Both the position numbers and the translations under genes were made by a program. A DNA stretch of 64,000 nucleotides, from contig CADCSX010000001.1 of the NCBI GenBank assembly GCA_902805475.1, positions 248,001 through 312,000 on the forward strand. Reading direction: 5' to 3'. Under the pieces are notes generated by a model. That model worked only from the letters and a program-made list of their open reading frames with translations. It had not been told where the DNA came from and searched no databases. Of this stretch, positions 12,482 to 23,765 are shown piece by piece. The stretch's first letter is position 1. Every line of letters begins with the position of its first letter. The stretch is from Entonaema liquescens (taxonomy: Eukaryota > Ascomycota > Sordariomycetes > Xylariales > Xylariaceae).

Positions 12482-12779
12482 GAATATAGAGGTCCATACT
12501 GTAGGTAAAATGATGGTAAGTAGGGGTACATTAGAGGTCCACATACGAGCATAACGATGTCGAATAGGTTTTCAAGAAATCCAGTTCCCTAATTGCACCG
12601 CTTATAATGTGATATAAAGCGCTATGAACCTATGATAAGACATTATCATGAGCCCTCGATGCTAATTATCCTGTACTCTAACCCCCCCTAGTTGGGTAAC
12701 CATAATACCGAACACCATTCGCCTCCTTTCTCTTGCTGGAGTCCAGGTGTTTATACTATATGTATCTGGAGCCGGCATC

Positions 12780-13607
12780 CTATCTCCTATAGACTCCATT
12801 GATCGTATAATCCTTCTTAGGACCTTTCACTGTATATCCAAGTTTCCACTCTTTCAAGTTGACAGCATTAAAGTTAAACTCGTAATGCACGTCATACAAG
12901 TCTTCGATGCACAGATGGCTGGCCTTTGCTAACCAACCCTTCTTCTCCTTCTCCATCACCTTTTCTTCTGCCGCAGCACCTGTAGTTAGAGGTGTTGTCT
13001 CGCCCTGCGCCTTAGTTTCCGCCTCATCGACCGGGGGGATGAACTCCACTTCGTGGAACAAGTAATCCGCACGATCCTGGTCGTCTGTCCGTGCAAACCA
13101 CACGCTCAACACATCACGCGTCTCGTCATACCGCCATATATACCGCCTCGTGGCACGAAACGATATCTGCGGGTTGTCTTGCGCAGTGAATGTGCCGTCC
13201 TCAATGTACAGGTACTCGAGTCCGAGACCCATACCTGAGTCCGAGTTTGCCTTAGACACTAGAGCCGGAGATATCCCGTCCTCGGTTCCCTCACGTAGAA
13301 GAAAGCGCGCTGTTCCGGAGAACCGGCCGCTTGGATGCGATTGTAATTGTGAAGAAAGCGTCCTCTCGAGCCGCCATTCACCGAGCAGCGAGCGAAAACG
13401 GCACCAGCAACGAACCGACCACTTGAAAGCCCAGCTATCGCCGTTTCGTGCGTCGCGAGCAGGTTTGCTTTTGTTTGCTCCGCAGCCCGGGGGTTTCGAG
13501 CGGTTGCCGCTGATAGGGAAGAGTATCGAGCTGGCGTTAGTATGTCCATCGACTTGCCCGTAGCAAGTGGTGGAGTGACTCCTAGGGAGGGGTAATAGGG
13601 ATGTCAA
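12780..13607 (-). CDS. DUF6314-like domain, probable 3' part of the monooxygenase gene
   Basis: From about RSLLGEWRLERTLSSQLQSHPSGRF to the stop at 12782-12780 the protein reads as a DUF6314-like domain (EYLYIEDGTF, RRYIWRYDE, LYDVHYEFNFNAVNLKEWKLGYTVKGPKKDY). The reading upstream of that point in this frame is not protein-like. In a second frame, about 13600-13400, the sequence MDILTPARYSSLSAATARNP to SSGRFVAGAVF is convincing and would lead straight into RSLLGEWRLER if one base were restored near 13395. This suggests the domain is the C-terminal part of the flavin monooxygenase upstream, with two lost bases separating the pieces. The function of DUF6314 is not known to me. If it is a separate gene, its start is uncertain. 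Confidence 0.65.
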   Translation of the reverse strand: MTSLLPLPRSHSTTCYGQVDGHTNASSILFPISGNRSKPPGCGANKSKPARDARNGDSWAFKWSVRCWCRFRSLLGEWRLERTLSSQLQSHPSGRFSGTARFLLREGTEDGISPALVSKANSDSGMGLGLEYLYIEDGTFTAQDNPQISFRATRRYIWRYDETRDVLSVWFARTDDQDRADYLFHEVEFIPPVDEAETKAQGETTPLTTGAAAEEKVMEKEKKGWLAKASHLCIEDLYDVHYEFNFNAVNLKEWKLGYTVKGPKKDYTINGVYRR

Positions 13608-15213
13608 GAGCGCGCGAAAATTCCTGCATTAGGAAGGAGTAGTCACCCATTGGGAACTGTGAGACGCGTGGATCGGTGCGTTGGGCTAGTGTCCGCGCAA
13701 TGGTGTCGTCGTCCGCAAGAGCCTGGTGAAAGGCTGGGCTCTGGGACTGAAGACCATTCGACGTCCAGAGGCGCGCAATAAATCGGGCCTGCATCTCCAT
13801 GACACCCCAGTAAGGTGAACGGTACAGGCCCACGAAGCCTAGAGTAGGTAGAGACGGATGATGTGTCCCATGGAAAGCAAGCGCGACAGGTAGGGTTGGG
13901 TGAGCAGGGGAATGAGAAATGGTTTCGAGGACGGATGATGGAAGGAAGGAGAGTGACGGAGAGGGGTCGAAACCCGTCGCTAGGACTATAGCGGCAATAT
14001 CGGAAATTTGTTCATTCTTTGGAGCGATAGTGGCCACGTTCCCTTCGAAGGATGATAGTCTGCCATTGCTGACTTTAATGAATCCTGATTTCACGAAGTT
14101 CGTGTAGTACGCGCTCATAGCTACGAAAGGCTGTTGATCGAGTAGATCGCCATCTATGCTGATCTCTGGCGAGAACTCGCCCTGATTTGTGCCCAAGACC
14201 GATTCATAGATCGAGTTCAAGGTGTGTGCCGCTTCAATACTTATGTGTCCTTGGCTATTTTTTAAAGGATGTGGCCGATTAGCCAAGTTGTATGAGGGCA
14301 AGTCGCATGGCAGAAACGGCGGTGCTGACGCAGCCGGCTAGTTAGCTGGTTAGTACTTGTCTTTCACTTAAGATAGCGAGAAATATAATAATGTTTTCCT
14401 ACCTTTGGAGATGTAAATAGTGGGAAAACCCACGAAGGTCGGTGGGAGACATGGTGTATGGAGTAGCTTTCTGGATCTTGGATGGTCTTCTTTCCGGGTG
14501 AGTGGATAGCAGATGATAGATGTGTCGCGATAGTTCCGGCGATCTCAATTCCAGACATCTGCCCCCCAACAATAAGAATCTTACCGCCACGATTGCTTGA
14601 CTTTGCTAAGAGACTCTGAAGATCTCGGTACTCGCTGCTATGGATGATGGGCACGCTCGGCTCTTTCGGTATATGGTCCGGCCATATTGGCTTCCCAAAG
14701 AATCCCGTGGTAACAAGCAAGTAGTCAAATGTTGCCGTCTCAGATCCTTCACCCGATTCCGTCTCCACTTTCCAGGTGCCGTTGCTTTGTAGGTCGGTTT
14801 TTACAACTTTATGCCCAAGTCGTATATCAGCACCACTGTACTCATTGATGTATTGTTCCAAGTATTGCCCGACTTGCCATGCCTTGGGGAATTGCGGGAC
14901 AGAATTGTGCCAGGCAAAATCGCTGAACTGGACTGTATGTCTGCTCTGGTTGGTTACCATGAGCGGATGTACGAGACCGCCAGTGTCATCCTTCCTCGTA
15001 GGCCACAGTCCACCGATTCGGGGCTGGGCTTCGAAGATAGTGACCTTGAATGAACTCTCGGGTGCGTCATGTAGTAACGTTTTCGCTGCTACGAGACCCG
15101 AAGGCCCAGCACCTACATCACGTGTGAGTAATTTGAAACCCAAAGCCTGAGATGGCTGGTGTGGATGAATAATCATTCGCTATCTTACCAACGATACAGA
15201 CGGTCTTGGCCAT
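13582..15213 (-). CDS. Flavin-containing monooxygenase (FMO-like)
   Basis: Exon 1, 15213-15189, encodes MAKTVCIV and splices (76-nt intron) into GAGPSGLVAAKTLLHD, completing the FAD-binding GxGxxG. Exon 2 is 15112-14403; a 65-nt intron leads to exon 3 from 14337 (PAASAPPFLPCD). IVGGQMSGIEIAG is the NADPH-binding GxxxxG motif and IAAIVLATGFDPSPSLSFLP resembles the FMO ATG motif. The enzyme should oxygenate soft nucleophiles or ketones with NADPH and O2. The frame ends with LDIPITPP at 13582, but an adjacent frame continues (YYPSLGVTPPLATGKSMDIL), so a base may be missing near 13565-13612 and the true product may extend into the DUF6314-like region. A start at 15176 is open but lacks the N-terminal FAD strand, so I prefer 15213. 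Confidence 0.85.
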
Positions 15214-17509
15214 GATCCGGACCCGAACCAGGGTCCGGGATGTGTGGTGGAATCGAGTGAGGATCTTTAATAGTCGAGTTCGGTGAGGTGATTGGGGTGA
15301 AAAAATATAATAGATCGGACTTTTTGAAATTTTAATATGAATATCTAAAACTATTCTTACTTCTCTAAATATTTCCTGTTAGTGGAGGCAATTCATATTC
15401 AACTCACTTCAGTCAGCACTAAAATGATGGCAATTGTAATTTTGGTCTAAGTCCCAACGAAAATTGATAGGCCACTACCTACTTGAATTATCCACTAATA
15501 TGAGCATTGCGTCACTTTCACTAGTACCTGCCCTAGAGATACATGTAGATATAACGAACTACCTAGGTAGATCGGGACTTCCCAGGTGGATTTTATGTGG
15601 CGCATCAATGAAACGCCGATTGCCGCCGTAGATTAACGCAATCAACATTTTCAATGGGCAGCTTCGACTTTCTACCTTGAGGTAAGTATTAGTCTATCAT
15701 GGATAGGTACCTAGGTAGCTTTTCAACTTTTTTTTCGTATCGCGTACCATTTTTATGAGGAATGATGCTGCATCGTGAGAGAATTAGTCTCGATTATATA
15801 TAATATATATATATATATACATAGTTCATGACCAGCTATCAGCGATATGTCTCTCATTTCGAGTGGAGATCAAAGACCGAGCACTGGCTCAACCTACAAC
15901 ATCCCACCCAGGCGTAACAGGTCCTGGAGGCTGTGTTAACAACAAAAGGACCCAATCTAGTTCTCGAGGAGTGTTGTATTAATCAAATTTAAATAACGAC
16001 CTAGTTACACACCGACGTAGCGGCCATTTCCAAGTTAACAGTATTGGGCGCTAAGTCTATTTCAACTAGTCAATAGGATGTAGGAACCCACTGAGATATC
16101 CGGTCTCCATTTGCTATAAGCATCATGAAAAGCATCATGAAAAGCGGGGGCAGCATAGGAAGAAGTAGATACCCGTCCGGCTGGAATAAGGTCGTCAACT
16201 TTGGACGGACCCGCGGGAGCTTCCGAATCTCGCATGATCGACACGTGCCCGCCAGAGCACAACGGCTGCTCCCTCTTCTATGCGTGAGAGGGATGTATGT
16301 GAGTCTGGCCAACTTCTCGTGCGCCATATATTGTATTACGGTCAACTTGAGTAAATTTTCGACAGAGCTCAGCACGGTCTACTTCACGTATCAAGCTGCC
16401 TTACGTAGTACACATCGAAGAGCCAAACACAGCCAAATGCCATGAGCTACCCGAAGTTTTCCATGCGCTTGTCGGGTGTATTATTAGGGTTCACCGCATA
16501 TACACTTGAAATACTTGGTTGGAATTCCCCTCTATGCTCTCATAGGTAGGTTGCAATGCCATCCTTCGCAATCAACCGCTGGGACTAATGTAATGAAGTA
16601 CTCGGCTGAAAACAGGTAGATTAACTTCGGTGTCCCAGAACCGTGGTTCATCCCTTGAGATCCATAGATCGAGGCTCACGGACTTAAAGGATTGAAAGTC
16701 GCGAGCCTTGTAAATAGAATTGCTAATATTTCTCTACTTGCATGTAGGCATATTGAAGCAAACTACATGGGATAGGTCACCCGAGAGGAACCGCGCATCT
16801 CGTTCGGCTTTACAACGTAACTCTCTCGGCCCTATAGCCCATTTCCAGTTCACTCTTACGGGCCCTCCGTAAAATTAGTGGCTGAATGGGAAAGTGCATA
16901 AGTCCTGGTTTGTCCTATAGTATGTAATTGAAAGCTGGGAAGCATGGAACATCCATGAATATTTCCGTGCTCAATGGTCGTATTGGAAATATTCGTACGA
17001 GACTGCGTCAGCTGAAATTATACCATAGTACAAGTTTTTATTCTTTGTACGACAGGAGCCTTATGATATGAGGTAGGGATTGGATATCTGGGACGGGTGA
17101 CGCGAGTTTCGGGAGAACTAAATGTCGCATACAACGGAAAGTTATCATCGCCATACATACAAGGCTGAACGGGATGGGACCGAACGCCAAATATGCTTAA
17201 GATCAGCGATGTAAGGAAATAAGAAAAAAGAAGAAGAAGCAAAAATGGCGCACCAGCTGGGCCGTCTCATCATGCCCTAAAATCTGAATTTTCTATCTTG
17301 GTGGATTCGGAAGTACCTTTGAAGCCGTGGCTCTGTAATCCCGAATGATGATTTGAAAAGTTTTTGAGATATGCAATAATCGGGACTTCTACCCCGACTG
17401 CCCAAGGTGCTCAACAAGCAGCTCGGCACAAGTTTTAGTCCGTTAGTCCCGTGGTGGACTCCCGCTAGATGGGGTATGGTGGGGTAAACTAAGTGGGCAT
17501 TCCTTTTGA

Positions 17510-17564
17510 GCGGGCTAATCCCCGCCATTACACTGGATCCTTCAACGCGGGGAAGTTCGCCCGC
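17510..17564. repeat. GC-rich imperfect hairpin
   Basis: GCGGGC at 17510 and CCCCGC at 17520 pair in order with GCGGGG at 17547 and GCCCGC at 17559, leaving small internal loops and a 21-nt apical loop. It is conspicuous because the flanks are gene-poor. It could be a terminator-like or transposon-end structure; no role can be shown. Confidence 0.45.
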
Positions 17565-18442
17565 CTACTAAAGTTGGTAAAAGACAACAAGGATACAAGG
17601 TCGAATATACGCCTGGATAACTGGGGAGGTAGGCAAGAAATTTCAAATGCAAGGTTTTTGGATCCATAGAAGAACGCGACAACCGGTGGATCCGAATGAC
17701 GACGTAAATGGCCGAAAATGCAACTTCAAGTCTTTTAGTCTAACGATTTCAACCAACGATTTCAACCCTTCTTTCACCTTCGATATTAGCTCCCGTCTTG
17801 TTTCGACAGTGAACTATTTTAGTCCTGATTCCATTCCACAATATTTCAACCGCCGCATACCAAAGTCAGTTAAAGCAATTGTTTTCCAAGTATTAGCGGG
17901 TCGAGGAAGTAAGGCTTGAATCGACTTTACAGCTTCGCTTTAAGAAAACCTCCACGGGTCATCTTTTTGGGTAGTTCGCCGGCGGTGAACCGAAGAGACA
18001 CGTGACGCGTGACCATACGTTTTGTCTCCCCTTTGATTGACAGGTAGCGCAAAATGTCTACAACATGACCCTGTGGGACTGTGCTGCCCTATGTTATTTG
18101 CTGGATACCGGATGACGGGAAATCATGGCTCCCATGCGACAAAGGATCCCACTAGCTGGTCTAGAGTTATACAGACCATCTCGGCCGGAAAGCCTATCGA
18201 TGCGGCTCAAACTCCCGAGACATGATTCCCCAAGAACATCATGTTAGACAATGTTGTGATATATCATTACCGATAACCCGCCTACCTGGGGATTTAAGGC
18301 AGAAGAACTTCCTTTGCAATAAAAGATTGTAGGTAGGACGTGATATTTTCACTTGTCTTACAAGCACCGAGCAACACCTTTCTAGCTATCGTGTACCATT
18401 TCCGCAATCACGGTTAGCATGTCAGTTTGACATCACTCTAGC

Positions 18443-18460
18443 CTACCTAAGCTTAGGTAG
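18443..18460. repeat. Perfect 18-bp palindrome
   Basis: CTACCTAAGCTTAGGTAG reads the same on both strands and belongs to the dispersed AGGTA/TACCT palindrome family found between genes across this window. Confidence 0.7.
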
Positions 18461-19801
18461 CTTAGGGTACCCAGGTCGACTTCAACCAAACAAACCTGTC
18501 TGAGGTGATGTATACGATGTATCCGCTGGCCTTAACCCCTTGGCAAACCTGGGATTTGGCTACGGTATACCCAAATTAGTCCAACTAACTAAAACCCCAT
18601 CTCTTACTAGTGTTCTTATCAGCGTAACCCTTATTAGTTAAGGTGCATCACAGGGGTCCTGCGCCGCATCTTGGCCCTCGTCCATGGTAGCCCTTAGTCC
18701 GCAGAATGTAACACACATACCATTCTAGAGTTAGTCGCCGCTGCACCAAAAGTAATCTCTATCCTTCTCGTCTTAGTTGTCAGTCAGTTATGAGGTTCAG
18801 TCGTACGAGATGGATTTCAAACATCCCTTTATTCAAATCCACTTGACCGGATGGCAAATTTCTATCCTAGGGATTATTGAAATGTTGCCGCCGAGATAAC
18901 TTGTCACGACATTCGATTGGATGAGTTTGTTGAGCCCGAGGTACAGAGTATATCCTCGTCGTTCACATTGGTGCTTTGATGCCACGTGCCAAGTGTCCAA
19001 TAGACTAATCGAATACCGAATTGAAGTCTCGAATATGTATGTGTTTGAAGTTTTCATCTGTTAGCTGCTGCTGGATCAGGGTATCCCCTCAACACCGACT
19101 CTACTTATACGACTGTACGTAAAGGTAGGAGTTAAGAATAATAAGACATGTGTAAGCCGGTTATCGCTTAGCTTCCCCCCCAAAAAATAATCCCCATGTC
19201 ATCTCCATTTAAACAAAGTGCCGATCCTTCTCTTTCTCCTCCCTCCCCCGGTCCTCGTTGCTACCTCTCATTTGTCAACTTATAATACGACTTTGAACTA
19301 GCCCTGCGAAGATTATAAACTCGGACTAATAACGCCTCCCGCGCGCTGTACTAAATACATGCTTTCTTAGCGGCCAGCGTCTTTCTGCTCATCTCCCTCC
19401 ACACCTACATAATTCTATACTATGATGCGATCTGTTAGATAGCTCTTTATATACCTTCATATATCGCTCCCTTCCTTCGTCTCATTTCATTGATAACCCA
19501 CCACCCAATTGTTTTGAATTTCTTCATGCTAGTTGGCCTCGGTGTCTTCAATATTAGTAGTTGAACTTAACCAATCGCGCATACCGGTTGCGCCCTGATC
19601 TTAGCATCCTAAGTTCGGGTAGTGGGCAACCGAGATACTTCGCGCCCGTCCGGTATATTCTCGCCGGGCCATCCTATCTTATACCTTTTTGAACTTGCAT
19701 CGTTGCTTCAGATTAGCAAACCTGGATAAAGTTTCTATTTTCTCTTCTCTCTTTTCCCTTCTCAGCACAGCGAGCGACGTTAAGATACTATTATCACCAT
19801 C

Positions 19802-21590
19802 ATGAGCGACATTGAAAAGCATTCTTCACCTCACGATTCCCAAGATGAAGGGCAAGGCGGGGCTCTCGCTCTCGACGGACTTCCACCCGATCCCGATGCT
19901 CATCTTAGCCAAGAAGAGAAAGATAAGATTGTAAGTAGTTATTATTATTATTGCCGCAGCACGGCCGTTCATTAAATCTTTATGCGGAGATCCTCTGGCG
20001 CTAATAAGTATATTAGGACCGTAAGTTGGTTTGGAGGCTCGATTGGATACTAATACCTTGGGTAAGTTGGTGATGATGTCGCAATCCGTAAGCCGCACGT
20101 AACTAACCATACCGCCATCTCCTCCCAGCTCTGTATCCTTTATCTACTTGCCTTCTTGGACCGAACCAACATTGGCAATGCGAAGGTTGCGCATCTCACC
20201 GACGACTTGCATTTATCAGTGCCGGAGCAGTACAATATGACACTTACCATTTTCTTCATCTCGTACTCTGTTTTCGAGCCGGTAACCAATGTCCTGCTTA
20301 AGCGGCTGCGGCCGTCCGTGTTCATCCCAATTATCATGTACGTTGCACCTCCCGTGATTTTCCGGATCCCAACCGATAGCAAGGCTAACGCCGTGACACC
20401 TAAGGGTACTATGGGGTGCTTCTATGCTTGGTATGGGTTTCGTCTACAACTACTCTGGCCTGATGGCTGCTCGTTGGTTCCTCGGTCTAGCCGAAGCAGG
20501 CCTCTTTCCCGGTATCAACTATTACCTATCGTGCTGGTACAAACGTTCCGAGTTCGGCGTCCGTGCTGTAAGTTGAATTTTTCGGGTCACCCTCCAGCGA
20601 TTATTCCTCGTTACTAAACCGCTGCAGGCTATATTCTTCTCAGCAGCTGCTATTTCCGGTTCATTCGGTGGGCTCTTGGCGGCCGCAATAGAACTAATGG
20701 ATGGTATTGGCGGCCGACCCGGGTGGGCCTGGATATTTATCTTGGAGGGTCTGCTTACTATTGTGTTTGGCGCTGCATCTTTCTGGATGGTTCATGACTT
20801 CCCCGACCAAGCCCGGTTCCTCTCAGAAGAAGATCGCACCCGTGTAATTCGTCGGCTCAAACTCGACCAACAATCCTCGGCCGAACACGAGGAATGGAAA
20901 ATGAGCTATCTCATCGCCGGTCTCAAGGACTGGAAGATGTGGCTTGGAATGGTCATTTATATGGGTTGCGACATGCCCCTCTACGCCTTTTCCCTCTTCT
21001 TACCCAGTATTATTCAGGAGCTAGGCTGGAGTACAAGTACTGTCCGGTCCCAACTTCTGAGCGTTCCCCCTTACGCCGCTGCCGCTGTACTTACTGTTAT
21101 CATCGGCTTCGTCGCCGACCGAACTCGTCAGCGTGGTCTGTGCAACATTTTCGTCAGTCTCATTGGCATTGCCGGTTTCTTGATGCTTCTGGCGTCAACA
21201 GACCCTAGAGTGAAGTACGCTGGCACTTTCCTTGGTGCTCTCGGTATCTACCCTTGCATTTCAAACACCATTAGCTGGATGGCAAACAACATCGAGGGCG
21301 TGTATAAGCGAGGTGTTGTACTCGGCTTCGTGATCGGGTGGGGTAACTTGAACGGCATCGTCAGTTCCAACATCTACTTCAGCGCCCCCAGGTATCTTGA
21401 GGGTCACGGAGTTATGGTCGCATACATGGCTCTGTTCCTGTTCGGTGGAAGTCTGTTGATGACGACATTACTACGTATTGAGAACAAGAAGAGGCGACAA
21501 GGGAAGCGCGACTACTTAATTGAGGGGAAGAGCTTAAAGGAGATCGAGGCCCTAGGCGACAACAAGCCGGATTTCTTTTACACAGTTTGA
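19802..21590 (+). CDS. MFS transporter, allantoate/nicotinate permease (ACS) type
   Basis: Five exons, 19802-19930, 20017-20061, 20129-20337, 20405-20567 and 20628-21590, join through GT-AG introns of 60 to 86 nt to give 502 aa. Exon 1 encodes a polar cytoplasmic N-terminus. Exon 3 carries LYLLAFLDRTNIGNAKVA, the hallmark of the Dal5/Tna1-type anion:cation symporter family. Exon 4 gives MAARWFLGLAEAGLFPGINYYL and exon 5 EGLLTIVFGAASFWMVHDFPDQARFLSEEDR, both standard for the family. About twelve hydrophobic segments are visible. It should sit in the plasma membrane and import small organic anions such as allantoate, nicotinate or pantothenate with protons; the substrate cannot be chosen from sequence. 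No catabolic partner gene is adjacent. Confidence 0.92.
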
Positions 21591-23015
21591 TGGGCGAACG
21601 GACTTGGCCGGCGTATTGATGTGGGAAGGTATAGGATATCCTCTCCCTTGTTCTGAATATGTTTTGCATAGTAGCAAAGCGAATGATCAGGCTTTCTCTG
21701 GTATATTAAGGATTGAGGACAGGCACATATATATAAAAGTCATCCTTTTCCTAGGGATATATCTTTCACCATCGTATATTACTCTTATAGTAAGAGCAAG
21801 ATTAAAGGGCATGAATAGGAAATGTCCACTGACATACCATATTTCTTCAGATGATATGCCTCGCGATTTATCTTGAGCATAACCCCTATTTTCCCCCAGA
21901 TCCACTTTCTAAAGTACTAGCATATACCGAGCCCTTATTGCCAATCCCTAAGCCACTTACTCTATAGACTTAGAGATAACTAAACGTAAAAACTCATGTA
22001 GATCTTCTCAAATGGATGAACTTGGCTGTCTTAATTTGGGTTTGGACTATCACGTAGCTTAGGAAAGTCAATAAAGCTATATAATTCTTTTGCCTTTATC
22101 ATCCATATCCTGTCTTAGTCACTGGCCCATATTATTAAAATTCCACTCCCGGAAGAGATGTGTTATGAAGGGAGTCTACGAAGATTTCTACACGGGCGGG
22201 TAGTCACCGTTTGACTTATATCATTGATATCAGTTGACCCGAAACCTTAAGATTCCAATGCATGTTATTGCTTGCAGAGCTACCGGGTTGCTTTAAGCAT
22301 ATCAGTGTTTGGCGAAAACAGTTAGGGACGAAGATTTCTAATCCGGGCTTCGGAGAATTTCGGGTTTCGGGTGCAACGTAATCCTCTACTTGAAATATAG
22401 ACACATGAAATGGCCTGTTCGTTTCACTGGAAACACGAAAATTAGGGGTGATACAAATTGTTGGCTGAAACTATATCAAACTATACTAGATCAGGGGACC
22501 CGAGTCTTGGTTCGAATAGCTTCTTTTTCTGGGTACTCTCCAAGCAACTGGGGCTGAGGTTAGGTAGTGGCTCAAAGTCTTGCGTGGTGTAGTAAACAAC
22601 AGGGAATAATTATAAGGAACGGGCTGACGTATAATTATCTCAGAAAAAAAAAACCTGAAAATTTAATCTAATCGCAATTTACTACTTGCGTCAGCCGTTG
22701 ATGCAAGGAATGCCGTTCAATCTCAGATGGGCATATATTTCCCCTGAAGATGAAAAAGCCTGATCAGCCAATTACATCGCAGAGACCAGGGACTATCCGC
22801 CACAAACGGTAATGTCTTAGTGCTGAATTTTGTTTCCCCGCGAGCAATGAATGGGGGCGGATCCCTAATATTGGACACCCACGTTTTTTATTGAATCCGC
22901 CTCAGCTTTTAGCGGCTTTTCCACCGCCTCTAGAGCTGCAGAAGTACATGTAGCTTTAAGGGTCTCATGAGGTAGCTCATGCAGTGTTACGGCATGAGAA
23001 ATACTTAAAGATTTA
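21591..23015. other. Intergenic, no gene seen
   Basis: Region between the permease stop and the inverted-repeat transposon. Short open frames (for example 21604-21876, 22216-22404) show no domain. A stop-rich, mixed-composition spacer. Confidence 0.45.
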
Positions 23016-23017
23016 TA

Positions 23018-23068
23018 CCTTAGCGCGCGGGGGGGGTATTTGAAAATGCTTATAGTAATAATGTCAAC
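23018..23068. repeat. Left terminal inverted repeat
   Basis: 51 bp that match the complement of 23713-23763 apart from six transitions; outer G/C content is retained while the interior is not. Confidence 0.85.
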
Positions 23069-23712
23069 ATTAAAAATTCTTATATAAAAATATTAAAAAA
23101 TAAATTTATTTTAATTTTTAAAAATTATTACTGTAATTAAATTAAACGTAAAAAAATATTAAAAAATAAAGTTATTTTATTACGTAATAATTTTATTTTT
23201 ATAATATTTTTTCGAATTTTTAATTTAATTTTATATATATAAATATATTAAAATAAAAATTATTTTCGAATAATTATTATTTTAAATTTAACTTTATTTA
23301 AAAAATATTACATTTATAAAATAAAAATTATATACGTTAATTTTAAATTTTTATATAATTAATGTTATTAAATAATTAATTTAATAAATTAATTACTCGT
23401 TAAATTAATTAATAAATACGTTAAATTTTTTAAAAAATTAATTTTTTTTAATAAAAAATCATGCGTTCGAATTTTATTTATTTTATAATTTTTAAATGTT
23501 TTTTTTTTTTTTATTTTATATTTATTTATATTATATATATATTATAACGTAAATATATTTTTTTTAAAAAACGTATTATATTTTCGAAATTATTTTAAAT
23601 TAAAATCATTTTAAATTATAAATATATTATATATATAAATTTATGTTTAATACGAAAATTATTTAATAAACGATTGTTTTATTTACATGCTTATGTGAAT
23701 CCATTTCAGTAA

Positions 23713-23763
23713 GTTAATATTATTACTGTAAACATTTTCAAACACCCCCCCCGCGCACTAAGG
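23713..23763. repeat. Right terminal inverted repeat
   Basis: Partner of the repeat at 23018-23068, ending CTAAGG next to the TA duplication. Confidence 0.85.
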
Positions 23764-23765
23764 TA

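Larger units (their letters stand above)
15214..19801. other. Long intergenic region, no gene seen
   Basis: About 4.6 kb without a frame I can defend. It holds a TA microsatellite near 15793-15820, a GC-rich imperfect hairpin at 17510-17564, palindromic AGGTACCTAGGT-type motifs near 15561, 15704 and 18442, and a pyrimidine-rich promoter-like stretch at 19180-19800 before the permease gene. Open frames at 16062-16445, 17277-17528 and 17647-17919 lack recognisable domains. Confidence 0.5.
23018..23763. mobile_element. RIP-mutated TIR DNA transposon or MITE, 746 bp
   Basis: The ends are inverted repeats of at least 51 bp: 23018-23068 and the complement of 23713-23763 both begin CCTTAG, contain GCGC then eight Gs, and continue TTTGAAAATG. 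They differ at six positions, all C/T or G/A transitions. The element is flanked on both sides by TA (23016-23017 and 23764-23765), the target duplication used by Tc1/mariner/pogo elements. The interior is nearly pure A/T. At 746 bp it is too short for a full transposase, so it is probably a MITE or deletion derivative. No coding frame survives. Confidence 0.85.

Noticed and set aside
19580..19655. Inverted ATACCGG...CCGGTAT with GGTTGCGCCC/GGGCAACC, considered as 5S rRNA or tRNA
   Set aside because: It lacks the 5S internal control boxes and tRNA A/B boxes. It lies in the leader region of the permease gene and may be a chance stem.
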